64,000 nt of DNA from DASYXW01 sp035934405 (GCA_035934405.1 DASYXW010000072.1:62001-126000), one strand, 5' to 3'; positions 38,866 to 48,602 are shown, counted from the stretch's first letter. A program made the numbers and translations. Notes: generated by a model not told the origin, from the sequence alone.

Positions 38866-41184
38866 ATGAGTAATCTCAACAGCGCCGAAGCCGAGATGAT
38901 CGGAAAGACCTTCGCTCCCTACCGGATCGTGGAGCGGCTGGGGGGAGGCGGCATGGGGGTGGTGTACAAAGCGCGGGATTTGAGGCTCGAACGCTTCGCG
39001 GCGCTCAAGTTCCTTTCTTTCGAGCTCCGCGCCGACGATGAAAACCAGCGCCGGTTTATTCAGGAGGCCCAGGCGGCTTCGGCGCTCGATCATGCCAACA
39101 TCTGCACCATCTACGGCATCGAGGAGACGGACGATCAGGTCTTCATTGCGATGGCGTTTTACGACGGCGAAACCATCCAGAAGAAGATCGGGCGTGGGCC
39201 GCTCGCGCCGAGTGACGCGCTCAACTTCGCCATTCAGGCGGGCGAGGGCCTGGCCAAGGCTCACGAGAAGGGGATCGTTCACCGTGATATCAAGCCCGCG
39301 AATCTCGTAGTGACGCGGGACGGGGTGGTGAAGATTTTGGATTTTGGGCTGGCCATCCTGCAGGGCAGCCCACGGCTTACCCGCGCGGGGACGGCGACCG
39401 GAACCGTAGCCTACATGGCGCCGGAGCAGGCACGGGGCGGGGAGGTCGATCACCGCGTCGATATCTGGTCGTTGGGCGTGGTGCTCTACGAAATGCTGGC
39501 GGGACAGCTCCCTTTCTCGAGCCGGTTCGACCAGGCCGTCATATACTCCATCCTGAACGACCCGACGCCCAGCGTGGAAAGCGCGCGAGCCGGAGTTCCT
39601 CCCGGACTCGACCGGATCATCGCCCGAGCGATGGCCAAACATCCGGACCATCGTTATGAGTCCGTCCAGGAAATGGTGGCGGACATTAGAGCGGTGGAAA
39701 CGCCCGGGATGGTGGACTCGCTGACGCCCGGCGACTCTTCCACGCCCGTTCCGCGGCACACGTCGAGCTTACCCTCGCGCCCCGGACTGCCGTCCATCGC
39801 GGTGCTGGCTTTTACCAATCTCACCCGCGACGAGGAGAGCGAATACTTCAGCGACGGCCTCACCGAAGATCTCATCACGGCGCTTGCCCAGCTCGATGGG
39901 CTGCGCGTGGTCTCGCGTACGTCGGCGTTCCAGTTCAAGGGCAAGGCCGTTGACATCCGGACCATCGGCCAGCAGCTCAACGTGAGCTCGGTGCTCGAAG
40001 GCAGCGTGCGCCGCTCCGGCGACCAGCTGCGCATCACGGCGCAGCTTGCCAACGTCAGCGACGGCTATCAGATCTGGTCGCAACGCTTCGACCGGCAGAT
40101 GAAGGACGTATTCGCCATCCAGGATGAAATCGCGCAGAATATCGTGGGCGCGCTCAAGGTGAAGCTGAAGGAGGACGAAGGCGCGCCGCTCGTCCGCGGC
40201 CGGACAGAGAATATGGAGGCTTACCAGCTTTGCCTCAAGGGCCGCTACTATTGGAACCAGCAGACTCCCGAGGGCCTGCAAAAGGCATTTGAGTGCTTCC
40301 AGCAGGCGATTGCCGAGGATCCCAATTATGCTTCCGCGTATGCCGGCATCGCCGACTACTACGCCGCGCTGGGATTTTGGAGCGTGATGCCGCCCCACGA
40401 GCTCTGGCCCAAGGCGCGGGAATCAGCCCTGCGCGCCCTCGAGCTGGACGACCGGCTCGCCCAGGTACACATCTCCCTCGGCATGGTGCGGATGTTTTGC
40501 GATTGGGACTGGACGGAGGCGGGGAACGAGTTTCGCCGCGCTCTGGAGTTGAGCCCCGGCGACTACAACCCCCATTACTTCTACGCCGTCTACCTGACCC
40601 AAATCTCGCGCTTTGAGCAGGCCCTCGCCGAGATGAAGCGCGCGCTGCGGGCCGACCCGCTGTCGCTCCACGTCAACAGCGGCTTGGCCTTCCAATACTA
40701 TTACAACCGCCGCTACGACCGGGCCATTGAGCAGGCGCGGCGCACCCTGGAACTGGACCCCAACTATTTCGAGGTGCAGATTGTTCTCGGGCTTGCCGAA
40801 GCCGAGCAGGGCAAACTGGCGGAGGCCGTCGAGCTCTTCGGCAAACTGCGGCCTCTCTCCGGCGACAATCCGATGATCCTTGGATTCCTGGGCGAGTACA
40901 ACGCCCTCTCAGGCGCGCGGGACGAGGCGCTCAAACTTCTCGAGGTCCTGGCGGAGAAAGAGCAATACGTGATGCCGATTGCGCCGGCGCTCATCTATAC
41001 CGGCCTCGGGGACCGAGACCGCGCCTTCGAGCAATTGGAACGGTCGGCGGACAACCGCGACGCCCTGCTGTGCTATCTGAACGTGCTGCCCTGCTTCGAC
41101 ACGCTGCGGCCCGATGCGAGATTCGCCCGGCTGCTGGCCAGGATCGGCTTCCCGGAAGACGAACGCCCGACCGTAGCAAGGTGA
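38866..41184 (+). CDS. Serine/threonine kinase with TolB-like and TPR domains
   Basis: 772 residues. Kinase domain about 18-275: LGGGGMGVVYKARD glycine loop, ALKFL lysine, IVHRDIKPANL catalytic loop, ILDFGLA, GTVAYMAPEQ. A Ser/Pro linker leads to a TolB/FlgO-like domain about 305-430 (SIAVLAFTNLTRDEESEYFSDGLTEDL, GQQLNVSSVLEGSVRRSG), then TPR repeats to about 750 (YASAYAGIADYYAALG, LSLHVNSGLAFQYYYNRRYDRAIEQA). Common acidobacterial architecture. No membrane helix, so soluble. It lies 16 bases after the diiron gene and 7 before the radical SAM gene. It might regulate or scaffold the pathway, or phosphorylate the peptide. Confidence 0.85.
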   Translation: MSNLNSAEAEMIGKTFAPYRIVERLGGGGMGVVYKARDLRLERFAALKFLSFELRADDENQRRFIQEAQAASALDHANICTIYGIEETDDQVFIAMAFYDGETIQKKIGRGPLAPSDALNFAIQAGEGLAKAHEKGIVHRDIKPANLVVTRDGVVKILDFGLAILQGSPRLTRAGTATGTVAYMAPEQARGGEVDHRVDIWSLGVVLYEMLAGQLPFSSRFDQAVIYSILNDPTPSVESARAGVPPGLDRIIARAMAKHPDHRYESVQEMVADIRAVETPGMVDSLTPGDSSTPVPRHTSSLPSRPGLPSIAVLAFTNLTRDEESEYFSDGLTEDLITALAQLDGLRVVSRTSAFQFKGKAVDIRTIGQQLNVSSVLEGSVRRSGDQLRITAQLANVSDGYQIWSQRFDRQMKDVFAIQDEIAQNIVGALKVKLKEDEGAPLVRGRTENMEAYQLCLKGRYYWNQQTPEGLQKAFECFQQAIAEDPNYASAYAGIADYYAALGFWSVMPPHELWPKARESALRALELDDRLAQVHISLGMVRMFCDWDWTEAGNEFRRALELSPGDYNPHYFYAVYLTQISRFEQALAEMKRALRADPLSLHVNSGLAFQYYYNRRYDRAIEQARRTLELDPNYFEVQIVLGLAEAEQGKLAEAVELFGKLRPLSGDNPMILGFLGEYNALSGARDEALKLLEVLAEKEQYVMPIAPALIYTGLGDRDRAFEQLERSADNRDALLCYLNVLPCFDTLRPDARFARLLARIGFPEDERPTVAR

Positions 41185-41191
41185 AATCGAC

Positions 41192-43087
41192 GTGGACATT
41201 CTATTCGCCGTCCTTCCCTTCGCCGACCTCCAGCATCCCGCCATCGGGGTCAGCTTGCTCAGCGCCGGGCTCGAGCGCTCGGGGTTCTCGTCTGCCGTGC
41301 GGTACTTCAACTTCGACCTCGCCGAAACTATCGGAGCGCCGCTGTATGAGTGGATTGCCGAGCGCAGCGACCTGATGCTGCTCGACACCTCCACGCCCGC
41401 CGTGTCGCTGGTGGGCGAATGGTTCTTTGCCGACCTGGTGTTTCCGGGACGGCTTCCCGGCGAGCGAGAATATCTGGCGAACTTCCTCATGCCCGAGCCG
41501 GGGGCGCGGCAGCGGATTCCGGAGATTCTGCAGGCCCGGCGTTGCCGCGAGGCGTTTGTGGACGAGTGCGTCCGCGAGATTCAGCGGAACGCTCCGCGCG
41601 TGGTGGGTTTCACGACCACGTTTCATCAGACTTGCTGCTGCCTTGCGGTGGCGGAAGCTCTCAAGCAGACTCCGAATCCGCCACTCATCATTTTCGGCGG
41701 CGGAAATTGCGAAGGCGAGATGGGCCAGCAGATGATCCAGTCGTTCCCGTGGATCGACTTTGTCTCGACCGGCGAGGGCGATGAGACCGTGCCGCTCTTT
41801 CTGCGGCGCCTCTTGCGCGAGGGCGATGCGCGGCCAGTGGCCGGGATCCTGCAGCGGGGCCAACCGGACCTCACACTGCCCGTCCCGGTCACGAACCTGG
41901 ACGCGCTGCCGGTTCCCGACTACTCCGGCTACTTCGAACGCCTGGGAAGGTCACCCTTCAGGAATCAGATCGATCCCCGGCTCTTGATCGAGACGGCGCG
42001 CGGCTGCTGGTGGGGAGAAAAACAGCACTGCACGTTCTGTGGATTGAACGGCCAAACCATGGCCTATCGCAGCAAGTCGCCCGGCCGGGTGATCGAGGAA
42101 CTGAAATCGCTGACGGAAACCTACGGCCCGAAGCGAATCGACTGCGTGGATAACATTCTCGACACGCGGTACCTCCAGACTTTGTTTCCCGAGCTCGCCT
42201 GCAACGGTCCCGAGGTGAAGCTTTTTTTCGAAACCAAGGCGAACCTGCGATTCGAGCAGCTTCGCACCCTGCGCGAAGGCGGAGTGCGTTGCGTGCAACC
42301 CGGTATCGAGAGTTTCAGCAACGAGGTGCTTCGCCTCATGCGTAAGGGCTGCACGGCGCTGCAGAACATCCAGTTCCTCCGCTGGTCCGACGAACTCGGC
42401 CTGGCCGTCATCTGGAATGTGCTATACGGATTTCCGGATGAATCCACCTCGGAGTACGCGCGGCAGGCTCGCGTCATCCCGCTCATCACCCATTTGCAGC
42501 CACCTTCGTTCTGCATCCGCGTGCGGATGGACCGCTTCAGCCCGCTTTACCGCGAGGCCAGCCGTTTCGGCCTTGCCAATGTGCGCCCCATGCCGGTATA
42601 CGGCTACGTCTTCCCCCTGCCGTCGGAGGATCTCGCGCGCCTGGCCTACTTTTTCGAGTTTGACTACGCTGACGGCCGGCGGCCCGCTGACTATGCGGGC
42701 GAACTGGTTCGAGAGATTGCGGCGTGGTCGGAGGCGAGCAACGCGGCGCCCCCGCAACTCAATCTTTTCGAAGCGGGATCTTTGGCGCTCGTCAATGATA
42801 CGCGGCCTTGCGCCGTGAATCCCACTCACGTTCTCAGCGGACTCGAAGCGAAGGTCTGCCTGCTTTGCGACACGGCGCACACGGTTCCGGGTCTCCTGCG
42901 GCAACTGGGGGGAGAGGCGAGCGAGCTCGAAGTGCGCCGGGCGCTGGCTCGGTTGGAGCAGGACAAGCTGGTGCTCGAGATGGAACGGCAGTACTTGAGC
43001 CTGCCGGTGTTTCGAAATCGCACCCCGTCTGTTGCCGTCCCCGGCCGGCTCGCCATCCAAGAGCCGGCCGTCGCCTCTTTGATCTAA
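41192..43087 (+). CDS. RiPP-maturation radical SAM/B12-type protein (C-methyltransferase family)
   Basis: 631 residues from GTG 41192. N-terminal ~200 residues form a Rossmann-like B12-binding-type domain (IGVSLLSAGLERSG, IIFGGGNCEGEMGQQMI, FVSTGEGDE). The radical SAM core starts at ETARGCWWGEKQHCTFCGLN, with cluster cysteines C272, C280 and C283 (CX7CX2C), then MAYRSKSPGRVIEEL and VQPGIESFSNEVLRLMRKG. This motif set is specific to the RiPP-maturation radical SAM protein 1 family. A C-terminal ~70-residue winged-helix-like tail follows. Expected to modify an unactivated carbon of the precursor. Last gene of the operon; a convergent gene ends 27 bases further. Confidence 0.88.
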   Translation: MDILFAVLPFADLQHPAIGVSLLSAGLERSGFSSAVRYFNFDLAETIGAPLYEWIAERSDLMLLDTSTPAVSLVGEWFFADLVFPGRLPGEREYLANFLMPEPGARQRIPEILQARRCREAFVDECVREIQRNAPRVVGFTTTFHQTCCCLAVAEALKQTPNPPLIIFGGGNCEGEMGQQMIQSFPWIDFVSTGEGDETVPLFLRRLLREGDARPVAGILQRGQPDLTLPVPVTNLDALPVPDYSGYFERLGRSPFRNQIDPRLLIETARGCWWGEKQHCTFCGLNGQTMAYRSKSPGRVIEELKSLTETYGPKRIDCVDNILDTRYLQTLFPELACNGPEVKLFFETKANLRFEQLRTLREGGVRCVQPGIESFSNEVLRLMRKGCTALQNIQFLRWSDELGLAVIWNVLYGFPDESTSEYARQARVIPLITHLQPPSFCIRVRMDRFSPLYREASRFGLANVRPMPVYGYVFPLPSEDLARLAYFFEFDYADGRRPADYAGELVREIAAWSEASNAAPPQLNLFEAGSLALVNDTRPCAVNPTHVLSGLEAKVCLLCDTAHTVPGLLRQLGGEASELEVRRALARLEQDKLVLEMERQYLSLPVFRNRTPSVAVPGRLAIQEPAVASLI

Positions 43088-43114
43088 CTACTAAACGCTA
43101 TTCTGCGACCGCGG

Positions 43115-44575
43115 CTACTGCACGGTGATGTTTACCGGAGCGGAGGGGATGCCGTTGGTCACAACCTCGAGAGTACTGGCTCCCGTTTCCGCAGCGGCCG
43201 GGACGTCGAAATGGGTGCCGATGATCGTGCTCCCGGTGGCAATCTTGCTGGTGTTGGGGCCGTGAGTGGGGAAGAACATAACATCGCCGCTGGAAGTGTT
43301 GGTGACGCGAACGAGCGGAAAGTTGGTGGCCATCTGGGCATCGTCGCCGTAGGCTGCGCCGGCGGAGAGTCCGTTGAGCTGAGTCCCGGCGAGGACATAG
43401 GTCTTGCCGCGAGTGACGGTGGTGGGGGCGGAGGTGATGGTCGGAGCCCACGCAGCCTGAAAGGTCCCACTCGGGGTGTAGATTTCGACGTCCTTGGAGC
43501 CGTCGGCGAAGAGCACCTGGCCGGTGGGAAGCAGGAGCATGCGGCCGAAGTAAGAGGTGTCGTTGGGGGCGTTGGGCGGAGCAGGAACCGAGTTGATGTT
43601 GGTTCCATCGAATTCGTAGAAATAGGTGGGCTTGTTAAAGATGCCCGGGCTGGTGTCCATGAGCACGTTGCCGTCGGGAAGCAAGGAGGCGGGAGCGTCG
43701 GCCATGTCGAGCTGACCCTGGGCGCTAACGGGGAAATCCGGGCCCTGGACCCAGGTGCCGGGCTCGCTCGGAATCGCCGGAGGAGTGTACACGGCGGTGT
43801 TCTTGGTGCCGCCCATGGCAAAGACGGTGCCGTCGGGGCGCAGGATCTCGGGGCCGATTTCGAGGGTACCGGCGTCGGCGAGAGGGACAATCGTGCTGCC
43901 CGCATTGATCCATTGCGTTCCGAGCAACTTTTCCGCGTTGGTACCGTTGTTGGTGTCCACGGTGAGCACGGTGCTATCGGGAAGCAGGGCCCAGCCTTCC
44001 TCGCTGTTGCTGTCAGCCTTGCCTTTGCTTATGACGGTCCACGTCAGGGTGCCGGCGTGCAAGAGCGCCTGCTGGTTACTGCAGCAATTGCCAAGCATAA
44101 AGGTTCCGTTGCCAAGAATAATGCCGGAGGCATCGCCAATGTTGGCCCACTGGCTGCCTTTTGGAGCAGCGACAGTAGCCCACGTGTTGGCGGACGGAGT
44201 GTAGATAGCGCCAAGATTACTTTCGCTCTGGCTGTGTCCATCGTATTCTCCGCCCATGACGATGAGACGGCCGTCGGGAAGCACGGCGGAAGCGTAGTAC
44301 AGCGGAGCATATCCGTTGGGAAGCGACGCCTGCTGGCTCCACGTGCCGTTGAGATAACTGCCCGTGCTGTCCGGAGTGAGGCGCCACCAGTTGCTGGTGC
44401 CGTACCCCTGCGAGTCTTCCGACTGCATCATCACGGTACCGTCGCGAAGCAGCAGAGCGGTGCCGCCAAAGAAGGGCGCTGCGTTATTCAAGGTCTGCCA
44501 AGTCTGCGCGCGCGCCAGGCCGGGTAGCGTCAGTAAAGCAAGGATCATAATTGCCAGTATCTTTGGTATTTTCAC
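43115..44575 (-). CDS. Secreted kelch/galactose-oxidase-like beta-propeller protein
   Basis: 486 residues from GTG 44575. Signal peptide KILAIMILALLTLPGLARAQ. Kelch-type blades recur as SAVLPDGRLIVMGGE, LLPDSTVLTVDT, ILRPDGTVFAMGG, SLLPDGNVLMDTS and LLLPTGQVLFADGS. The C-terminal ~110 residues form an Ig-like E-set domain (PTITSAPTTVTRGKTYVLAG) as in galactose oxidase/glyoxal oxidase-like proteins. The Tyr-Cys cofactor and copper ligands cannot be assigned by eye. Exported; could be an enzyme or a lectin. Convergent with the radical SAM gene. Confidence 0.75.
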   Translation of the reverse strand: MKIPKILAIMILALLTLPGLARAQTWQTLNNAAPFFGGTALLLRDGTVMMQSEDSQGYGTSNWWRLTPDSTGSYLNGTWSQQASLPNGYAPLYYASAVLPDGRLIVMGGEYDGHSQSESNLGAIYTPSANTWATVAAPKGSQWANIGDASGIILGNGTFMLGNCCSNQQALLHAGTLTWTVISKGKADSNSEEGWALLPDSTVLTVDTNNGTNAEKLLGTQWINAGSTIVPLADAGTLEIGPEILRPDGTVFAMGGTKNTAVYTPPAIPSEPGTWVQGPDFPVSAQGQLDMADAPASLLPDGNVLMDTSPGIFNKPTYFYEFDGTNINSVPAPPNAPNDTSYFGRMLLLPTGQVLFADGSKDVEIYTPSGTFQAAWAPTITSAPTTVTRGKTYVLAGTQLNGLSAGAAYGDDAQMATNFPLVRVTNTSSGDVMFFPTHGPNTSKIATGSTIIGTHFDVPAAAETGASTLEVVTNGIPSAPVNITVQ

Positions 44576-44693
44576 CTTTCCCCCTTTGTGAATTTTAGAT
44601 ACGGCCGGATTCCCGAGTCAGGTAACGCCGGACCGCGCGCCAGTATACACCGGAGCCGGTGCTGCGTCCCAAGATTTTTACATAGGTAACTAA

Positions 44694-47600
44694 CTAAGTG
44701 CCCGTGCCCGTCAGGCTCACGGTCTGCGGACTGCCGCCGCCATTGTCCTGAATCGAGATCGAGCCCGTCCGTGTTCCGGTCATGGTAGGCGTGAAGGTGA
44801 CGCAGATGGTGCAACTCGCCCCGGCCGCCAGGCTGGAGGTGCAAGTCGTGGTGCGCGCGTAATCCTGCGGATCTGTGCCGCCAATACCAATACCCGTAAT
44901 GCTGAGGCTGACGGTGCCCACGTTGGTCAAGGTAACGGTCTGCGGGGGGCTGGTGGTGCCCACCATCTGAGCCGCGAAGGTCAGAGTGTTCGGAATCACC
45001 TGTGCGATGGTGCCCGTGCCCGAGAGCGGCACTGTCTGCGGGCTGCCGCTGGCGTTGTCGGTCACATTCACCGTTCCCGAGGCGGAGCCGGGGGCGGTGG
45101 GTTTGAAGTCCACCGTAATCGTGCAACTGGCGCCCACGGCCAGGCTCGAGCCGCAGTTATTCTGCTGCGCGAACGGGCCGGTGACGGTCACGCTGGTGAT
45201 GAGCAGGGTCGCCGTGCCCGGGTTGGACATCGTGACCGTTTTCGTCGGACTGACCTTGCCCACAACCTCAACCGGGAAGGAGAGGCTGGTGGGAGAAAAG
45301 GAGACCTGCGGAGTGCCCGCAGTTCCCGTTCCGGTCAGCGCGACGTTCTGCGGACTTGAAGGAGCGTTGTCCGTCACGCTGAGGCTTGCGGTCCTCGACC
45401 CGATATTGGTGGGCGTGAAGGTGACACTGGCGGCGCAGTTCGCGCCCCCGGCAATGCTTGCCGGGCAAGTGTTGGTTTCAGCGAAGTCACCGCTGTTGGT
45501 ACCGGTGATGGAAAAACTTGTGAAGTCGAGGGGCGCAATGGCCGGGTTGCTGAGGGTTTCGGTGAGGGGCAGGCTGGTGGTTCCCTGCGTCTGGTTGCCA
45601 AAGTTGAGCGCGGCGGGGGAAAGCCCGATCGTGGCGACGTTGAGAAAAACCGAGATATTGTTGCTCGTCGTGTTCACCACGGCAAGGTCAGGCTGCCCGT
45701 CATTGTTGAAGTCGGCCGCCGCAACCCACAACGGCCCGGCCGGAGTGTTTCGCGTGAAGCGTGGCAGGAAAGTGCCATCACCCTTTCCGAGCAGCACTCC
45801 GATGTTGTTGCCCTGGTTCGCGGTCACCACGTCCAGGTTGCCGTCGCCGTTGAAATCGGCCACCGCCGCCCAGAACGGTCCACCATCCACGTTGTACTCC
45901 ACGTGGGGCTGGAACGTGCCGTCGCCGTTGCCAATCAGAATGGAAACCTCGTTGGGTCCCTCGTCGGACACCACCAAGTCCAGGCGGCCGTCGCGGTTGA
46001 AGTCACCCACCGCGATGCCCTTGGGACCGGCTTGGGTGGGGAGTGGAAGCGGAGTTCCCTGCGGCAGAAACGTGCCGTCGCCCTTTCCGATGAGGATAGA
46101 AACCGTGCTGTCTGCCTGGTTGGCGACGGCGAGATCAAGAATGTTGTCACCGTTGAAGTCCCCCACGGTTACCGCGTAGGGCTTGTTGCCGACGGCGTAG
46201 CTCACGGCACTCTGAAACGTGCCGTTGCCATTCCCCAGGAGGACCGAAACCGAGTTGGCGGCAGTGTCGGCGGTGATGAGATCGAGATTGCCGATGTTTC
46301 GAAGATCCGCCCCGATCACCGCCCGCGGGCTCGCCCCGGTAAGGAAGTCCGTGTGGCTTTGAAACGTGCCGTCCCCATTTCCCAGCAGGAGTGACACCGT
46401 GCCCGTGCCGCCGGCGGTGACGATGTCGGCGATGTGATCGTTGTTGAAATCACCGACAAAAACAGAGTTGGGCGACGCAGCGGTGGCGTAGTCAACCTTG
46501 CTCGCAAAGCCGCCTTTGCCGTTGCCGAGGAAAACCGAGACCGTACTGGAGCCGGTGTTCGCAACCGCCAGATCCGTGTTGCCGCCGGCGGTGAAGACGC
46601 CCGTGGCCACGGCGCTGGGTGTGGTGCTGCCGGCCAGCACGGAATCAGGAAAAGTACCGTCACCGTTGCCGAACATGACCGTTACCCCGCCCTTGCCGTT
46701 GTCGACAATCGCCAGGTCGAGCTTGGCATCAAGGTTGAAATCACTGCTGGCGATGGCGACGGGTGTGAGGCCTGAGTTGTAGACCGCTTGGGTCGCGAAG
46801 GATCCAGTACCGGTTCCCAGGAGCACGGAGATCGTGTTACCGGTGGAATTGGCCACCGCGAGATCGGGGAAACCATCGTCGTTGAAGTCACCGGCAACCA
46901 GGCAAACCGGGCTTGCGCCGGTCGCGAAGTCCATTTTGGGGTTGAAACTGCCCCCTGTTTTCCCCAAAAACACCGACACGGTGTTCGAGCCCTTGTCGGT
47001 GGCTACCATGTCTGGAACGCCATCTTTGTTGATGTCGGCAATAACGAGGCCTGTGGGAGAGGTACCGGTGACGTAATTGGTGGGAGACCTGAAAGCTCCG
47101 GCGCCCGTGCCGCGATATACACCGATGGTGTTCGAGCCGCTGTTGGTGACTGCCAGATCCACTTCGGGCTGCTGGCCAAGCGCCGCCGCCACCACCGTGA
47201 CGGGCGCCGTGCCTGTCGTCAGAGTGACACCGGCGCGAAACTTGCCCGTGCTGCTGCCGAGGAAGATGCTGATGCTGTTGGAGCCGGTGTTGGCGACGGC
47301 GAGGTCCGGGTGGCCATCCATGTTGAAATCGCCGACGGCCACTGACGAGGGAGTGGTGCCGGTTGGGTAATCCACTTTTGTCTGGAAGGTGCCGTCACCA
47401 TTGCCAAACAGGATGGAAACTGTTGCGGCCTTGCTGTCGGCGACGGCCAGGTCCAATTTGCTGTCGCCGTTGAAGTCGGCGACGGCAATGAACAGGGGGC
47501 CCTTGCCGGTGGAGAATGCCGTTCCGGCCCCAAAGGTGCCGTCGGAGTTGGCGAGAAAGATTTGGACCGTGTTGTTGCCGAGGTTGGCGACGGCGAGGTC

Positions 47601-47786
47601 CGGGCGGCCGTCGCCGTTGAAATCGGCCACCGCCACCGCGACGGGCGTCGCGCTGCTGGTGGCGAGGTCGGCGCCGCCGAACAGGTACTGCTGCGCGAAG
47701 ACGCTCCTGCCGAAAAGCGCCAGCCACAGCATCGCCCCGAGCGCCGCCACGGTGCTCCGAACTCTTGCCCGTCGTTCTGGCTTCAT
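44694..47786 (-). CDS. Large secreted FG-GAP protein with four choice-of-anchor-D domains
   Basis: 1030 residues from ATG 47786 with GGAGGAAG upstream. Signal peptide STVAALGAMLWLALFGRSVFAQ. About fourteen FG-GAP/VCBS units (VGDFNMDGHPDLAVANTGSN, VLLGNGNGTFQ) occupy residues 35-670 and would make two seven-bladed propellers. They are followed by four HYDIN-like domains (LNFGNQTQGTTSLPLTETLS, SFPVEVVGKVSPTKTVTMS, LTFAAQMVGTTSPPQTVTLT) ending GGGSPQTVSLTGTGT. This is the largest of the three FG-GAP proteins here and lacks the N-terminal Ig domain of the other two. Predicted to be exported and displayed or retained at the surface. Confidence 0.88.
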   Translation of the reverse strand: MKPERRARVRSTVAALGAMLWLALFGRSVFAQQYLFGGADLATSSATPVAVAVADFNGDGRPDLAVANLGNNTVQIFLANSDGTFGAGTAFSTGKGPLFIAVADFNGDSKLDLAVADSKAATVSILFGNGDGTFQTKVDYPTGTTPSSVAVGDFNMDGHPDLAVANTGSNSISIFLGSSTGKFRAGVTLTTGTAPVTVVAAALGQQPEVDLAVTNSGSNTIGVYRGTGAGAFRSPTNYVTGTSPTGLVIADINKDGVPDMVATDKGSNTVSVFLGKTGGSFNPKMDFATGASPVCLVAGDFNDDGFPDLAVANSTGNTISVLLGTGTGSFATQAVYNSGLTPVAIASSDFNLDAKLDLAIVDNGKGGVTVMFGNGDGTFPDSVLAGSTTPSAVATGVFTAGGNTDLAVANTGSSTVSVFLGNGKGGFASKVDYATAASPNSVFVGDFNNDHIADIVTAGGTGTVSLLLGNGDGTFQSHTDFLTGASPRAVIGADLRNIGNLDLITADTAANSVSVLLGNGNGTFQSAVSYAVGNKPYAVTVGDFNGDNILDLAVANQADSTVSILIGKGDGTFLPQGTPLPLPTQAGPKGIAVGDFNRDGRLDLVVSDEGPNEVSILIGNGDGTFQPHVEYNVDGGPFWAAVADFNGDGNLDVVTANQGNNIGVLLGKGDGTFLPRFTRNTPAGPLWVAAADFNNDGQPDLAVVNTTSNNISVFLNVATIGLSPAALNFGNQTQGTTSLPLTETLSNPAIAPLDFTSFSITGTNSGDFAETNTCPASIAGGANCAASVTFTPTNIGSRTASLSVTDNAPSSPQNVALTGTGTAGTPQVSFSPTSLSFPVEVVGKVSPTKTVTMSNPGTATLLITSVTVTGPFAQQNNCGSSLAVGASCTITVDFKPTAPGSASGTVNVTDNASGSPQTVPLSGTGTIAQVIPNTLTFAAQMVGTTSPPQTVTLTNVGTVSLSITGIGIGGTDPQDYARTTTCTSSLAAGASCTICVTFTPTMTGTRTGSISIQDNGGGSPQTVSLTGTGT

Positions 47787-47958
47787 CGCGTCTTCCTCCA
47801 ACCTTTGCTCCACTCTGGTTCGATTCCGCTCCGTGGGTCACTCAAGGTTGGGGCTGGCGGGAAAACCTGTCAAGTGCCACTCAAGCCATCACTTACTCTG
47901 TCAATGTCTGCTTGCCGCCCATGCGCCCGCGCCAGCGGCCATTTGCTCCGCTGCCGCT

Positions 47959-48570
47959 TTACAGGCCGCAGGGTTCGCCCGTGAGGTCCCTCCGCAATTG
48001 CCCGACGTTCTGAAATCGAATGCCGCGCATGCCGCACTGGCGGGCGGCTTCGACGTTGGCCGCGCGGTCGTCAATGAAAAGGCATTCCCCCGGGCGGCGC
48101 TGCGAGATCTCGATCGCCAGCCGGTAAATCCCTGGGTCAGGTTTTCTCACGCCCAGAAAGCAGGAGCTGAAAAAGACGCTGAAGCAGCGCCTGAGGCCGA
48201 GGCGCTCGATCCGGCAGAGATTGAGCTCTCTCGACTCGTTGTTGAGCGTCGCCATGAAGTACCGGCGCGAGGCCGCGATTTCCTGCATGAGGGCGAGCGA
48301 CTCGGGGAAGGGCTGGGACTCCGAGAACATGAAGTCGCGGAACTCGGGCAGGGTGAAAGGGCGCTCGCGGTGGAACACGGTCTGCCGCAGGTAATCGTCC
48401 AGGCTGAGCTTGCCGCACTCGAACGCGTCCGCCAGCCGGGCATGGCGCTCCTCGAACTCCGCCGCATCCAGGTGGAAAAGGTCGGCCGCTTTGCGCCGCG
48501 ACTGATGATCCCAGCCGTTTGAGCCGAGCACGCCTCCGACATCGCTGAAGATGGCGGTGATTCCTGGCAT
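47959..48570 (-). CDS. HAD-superfamily hydrolase (HAD-IA-like)
   Basis: 203 residues from ATG 48570; an open frame extending to 48834 is an out-of-frame reading of the next gene. Motif I is FSDVGGVLG with nucleophile D10, the Thr/Ser-type motif II is near MATLNNES, the motif III lysine is in GVRKPDPGIYRLA, and motif IV is CLFIDDRAANVEAA. Fits small-molecule phosphatases of the YihX/epoxide-hydrolase-N type. The region just upstream of the start is a heptamer repeat (48575-48602) with no Shine-Dalgarno, so initiation may be weak or the start may differ. Confidence 0.8.
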   Translation of the reverse strand: MPGITAIFSDVGGVLGSNGWDHQSRRKAADLFHLDAAEFEERHARLADAFECGKLSLDDYLRQTVFHRERPFTLPEFRDFMFSESQPFPESLALMQEIAASRRYFMATLNNESRELNLCRIERLGLRRCFSVFFSSCFLGVRKPDPGIYRLAIEISQRRPGECLFIDDRAANVEAARQCGMRGIRFQNVGQLRRDLTGEPCGL

Positions 48571-48574
48571 TGAC

Positions 48575-48602
48575 GATTGATGATTGTAGATTGAAGATTG
48601 CC
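48575..48602. repeat. Heptamer minisatellite upstream of the HAD gene
   Basis: GATTGAT, GATTGTA, GATTGAA, GATTGCC. It occupies the position where the ribosome binding site of the HAD gene should be. Confidence 0.65.

Noticed and set aside
43211..44527. 438-codon plus-strand frame opposite the kelch gene
   Set aside because: Antisense shadow without start signals or family resemblance.
44986..46179. 397-codon plus-strand frame opposite the large FG-GAP gene
   Set aside because: Shadow of repetitive GC-rich coding sequence; Pro/Thr/Ser-rich with no domain.
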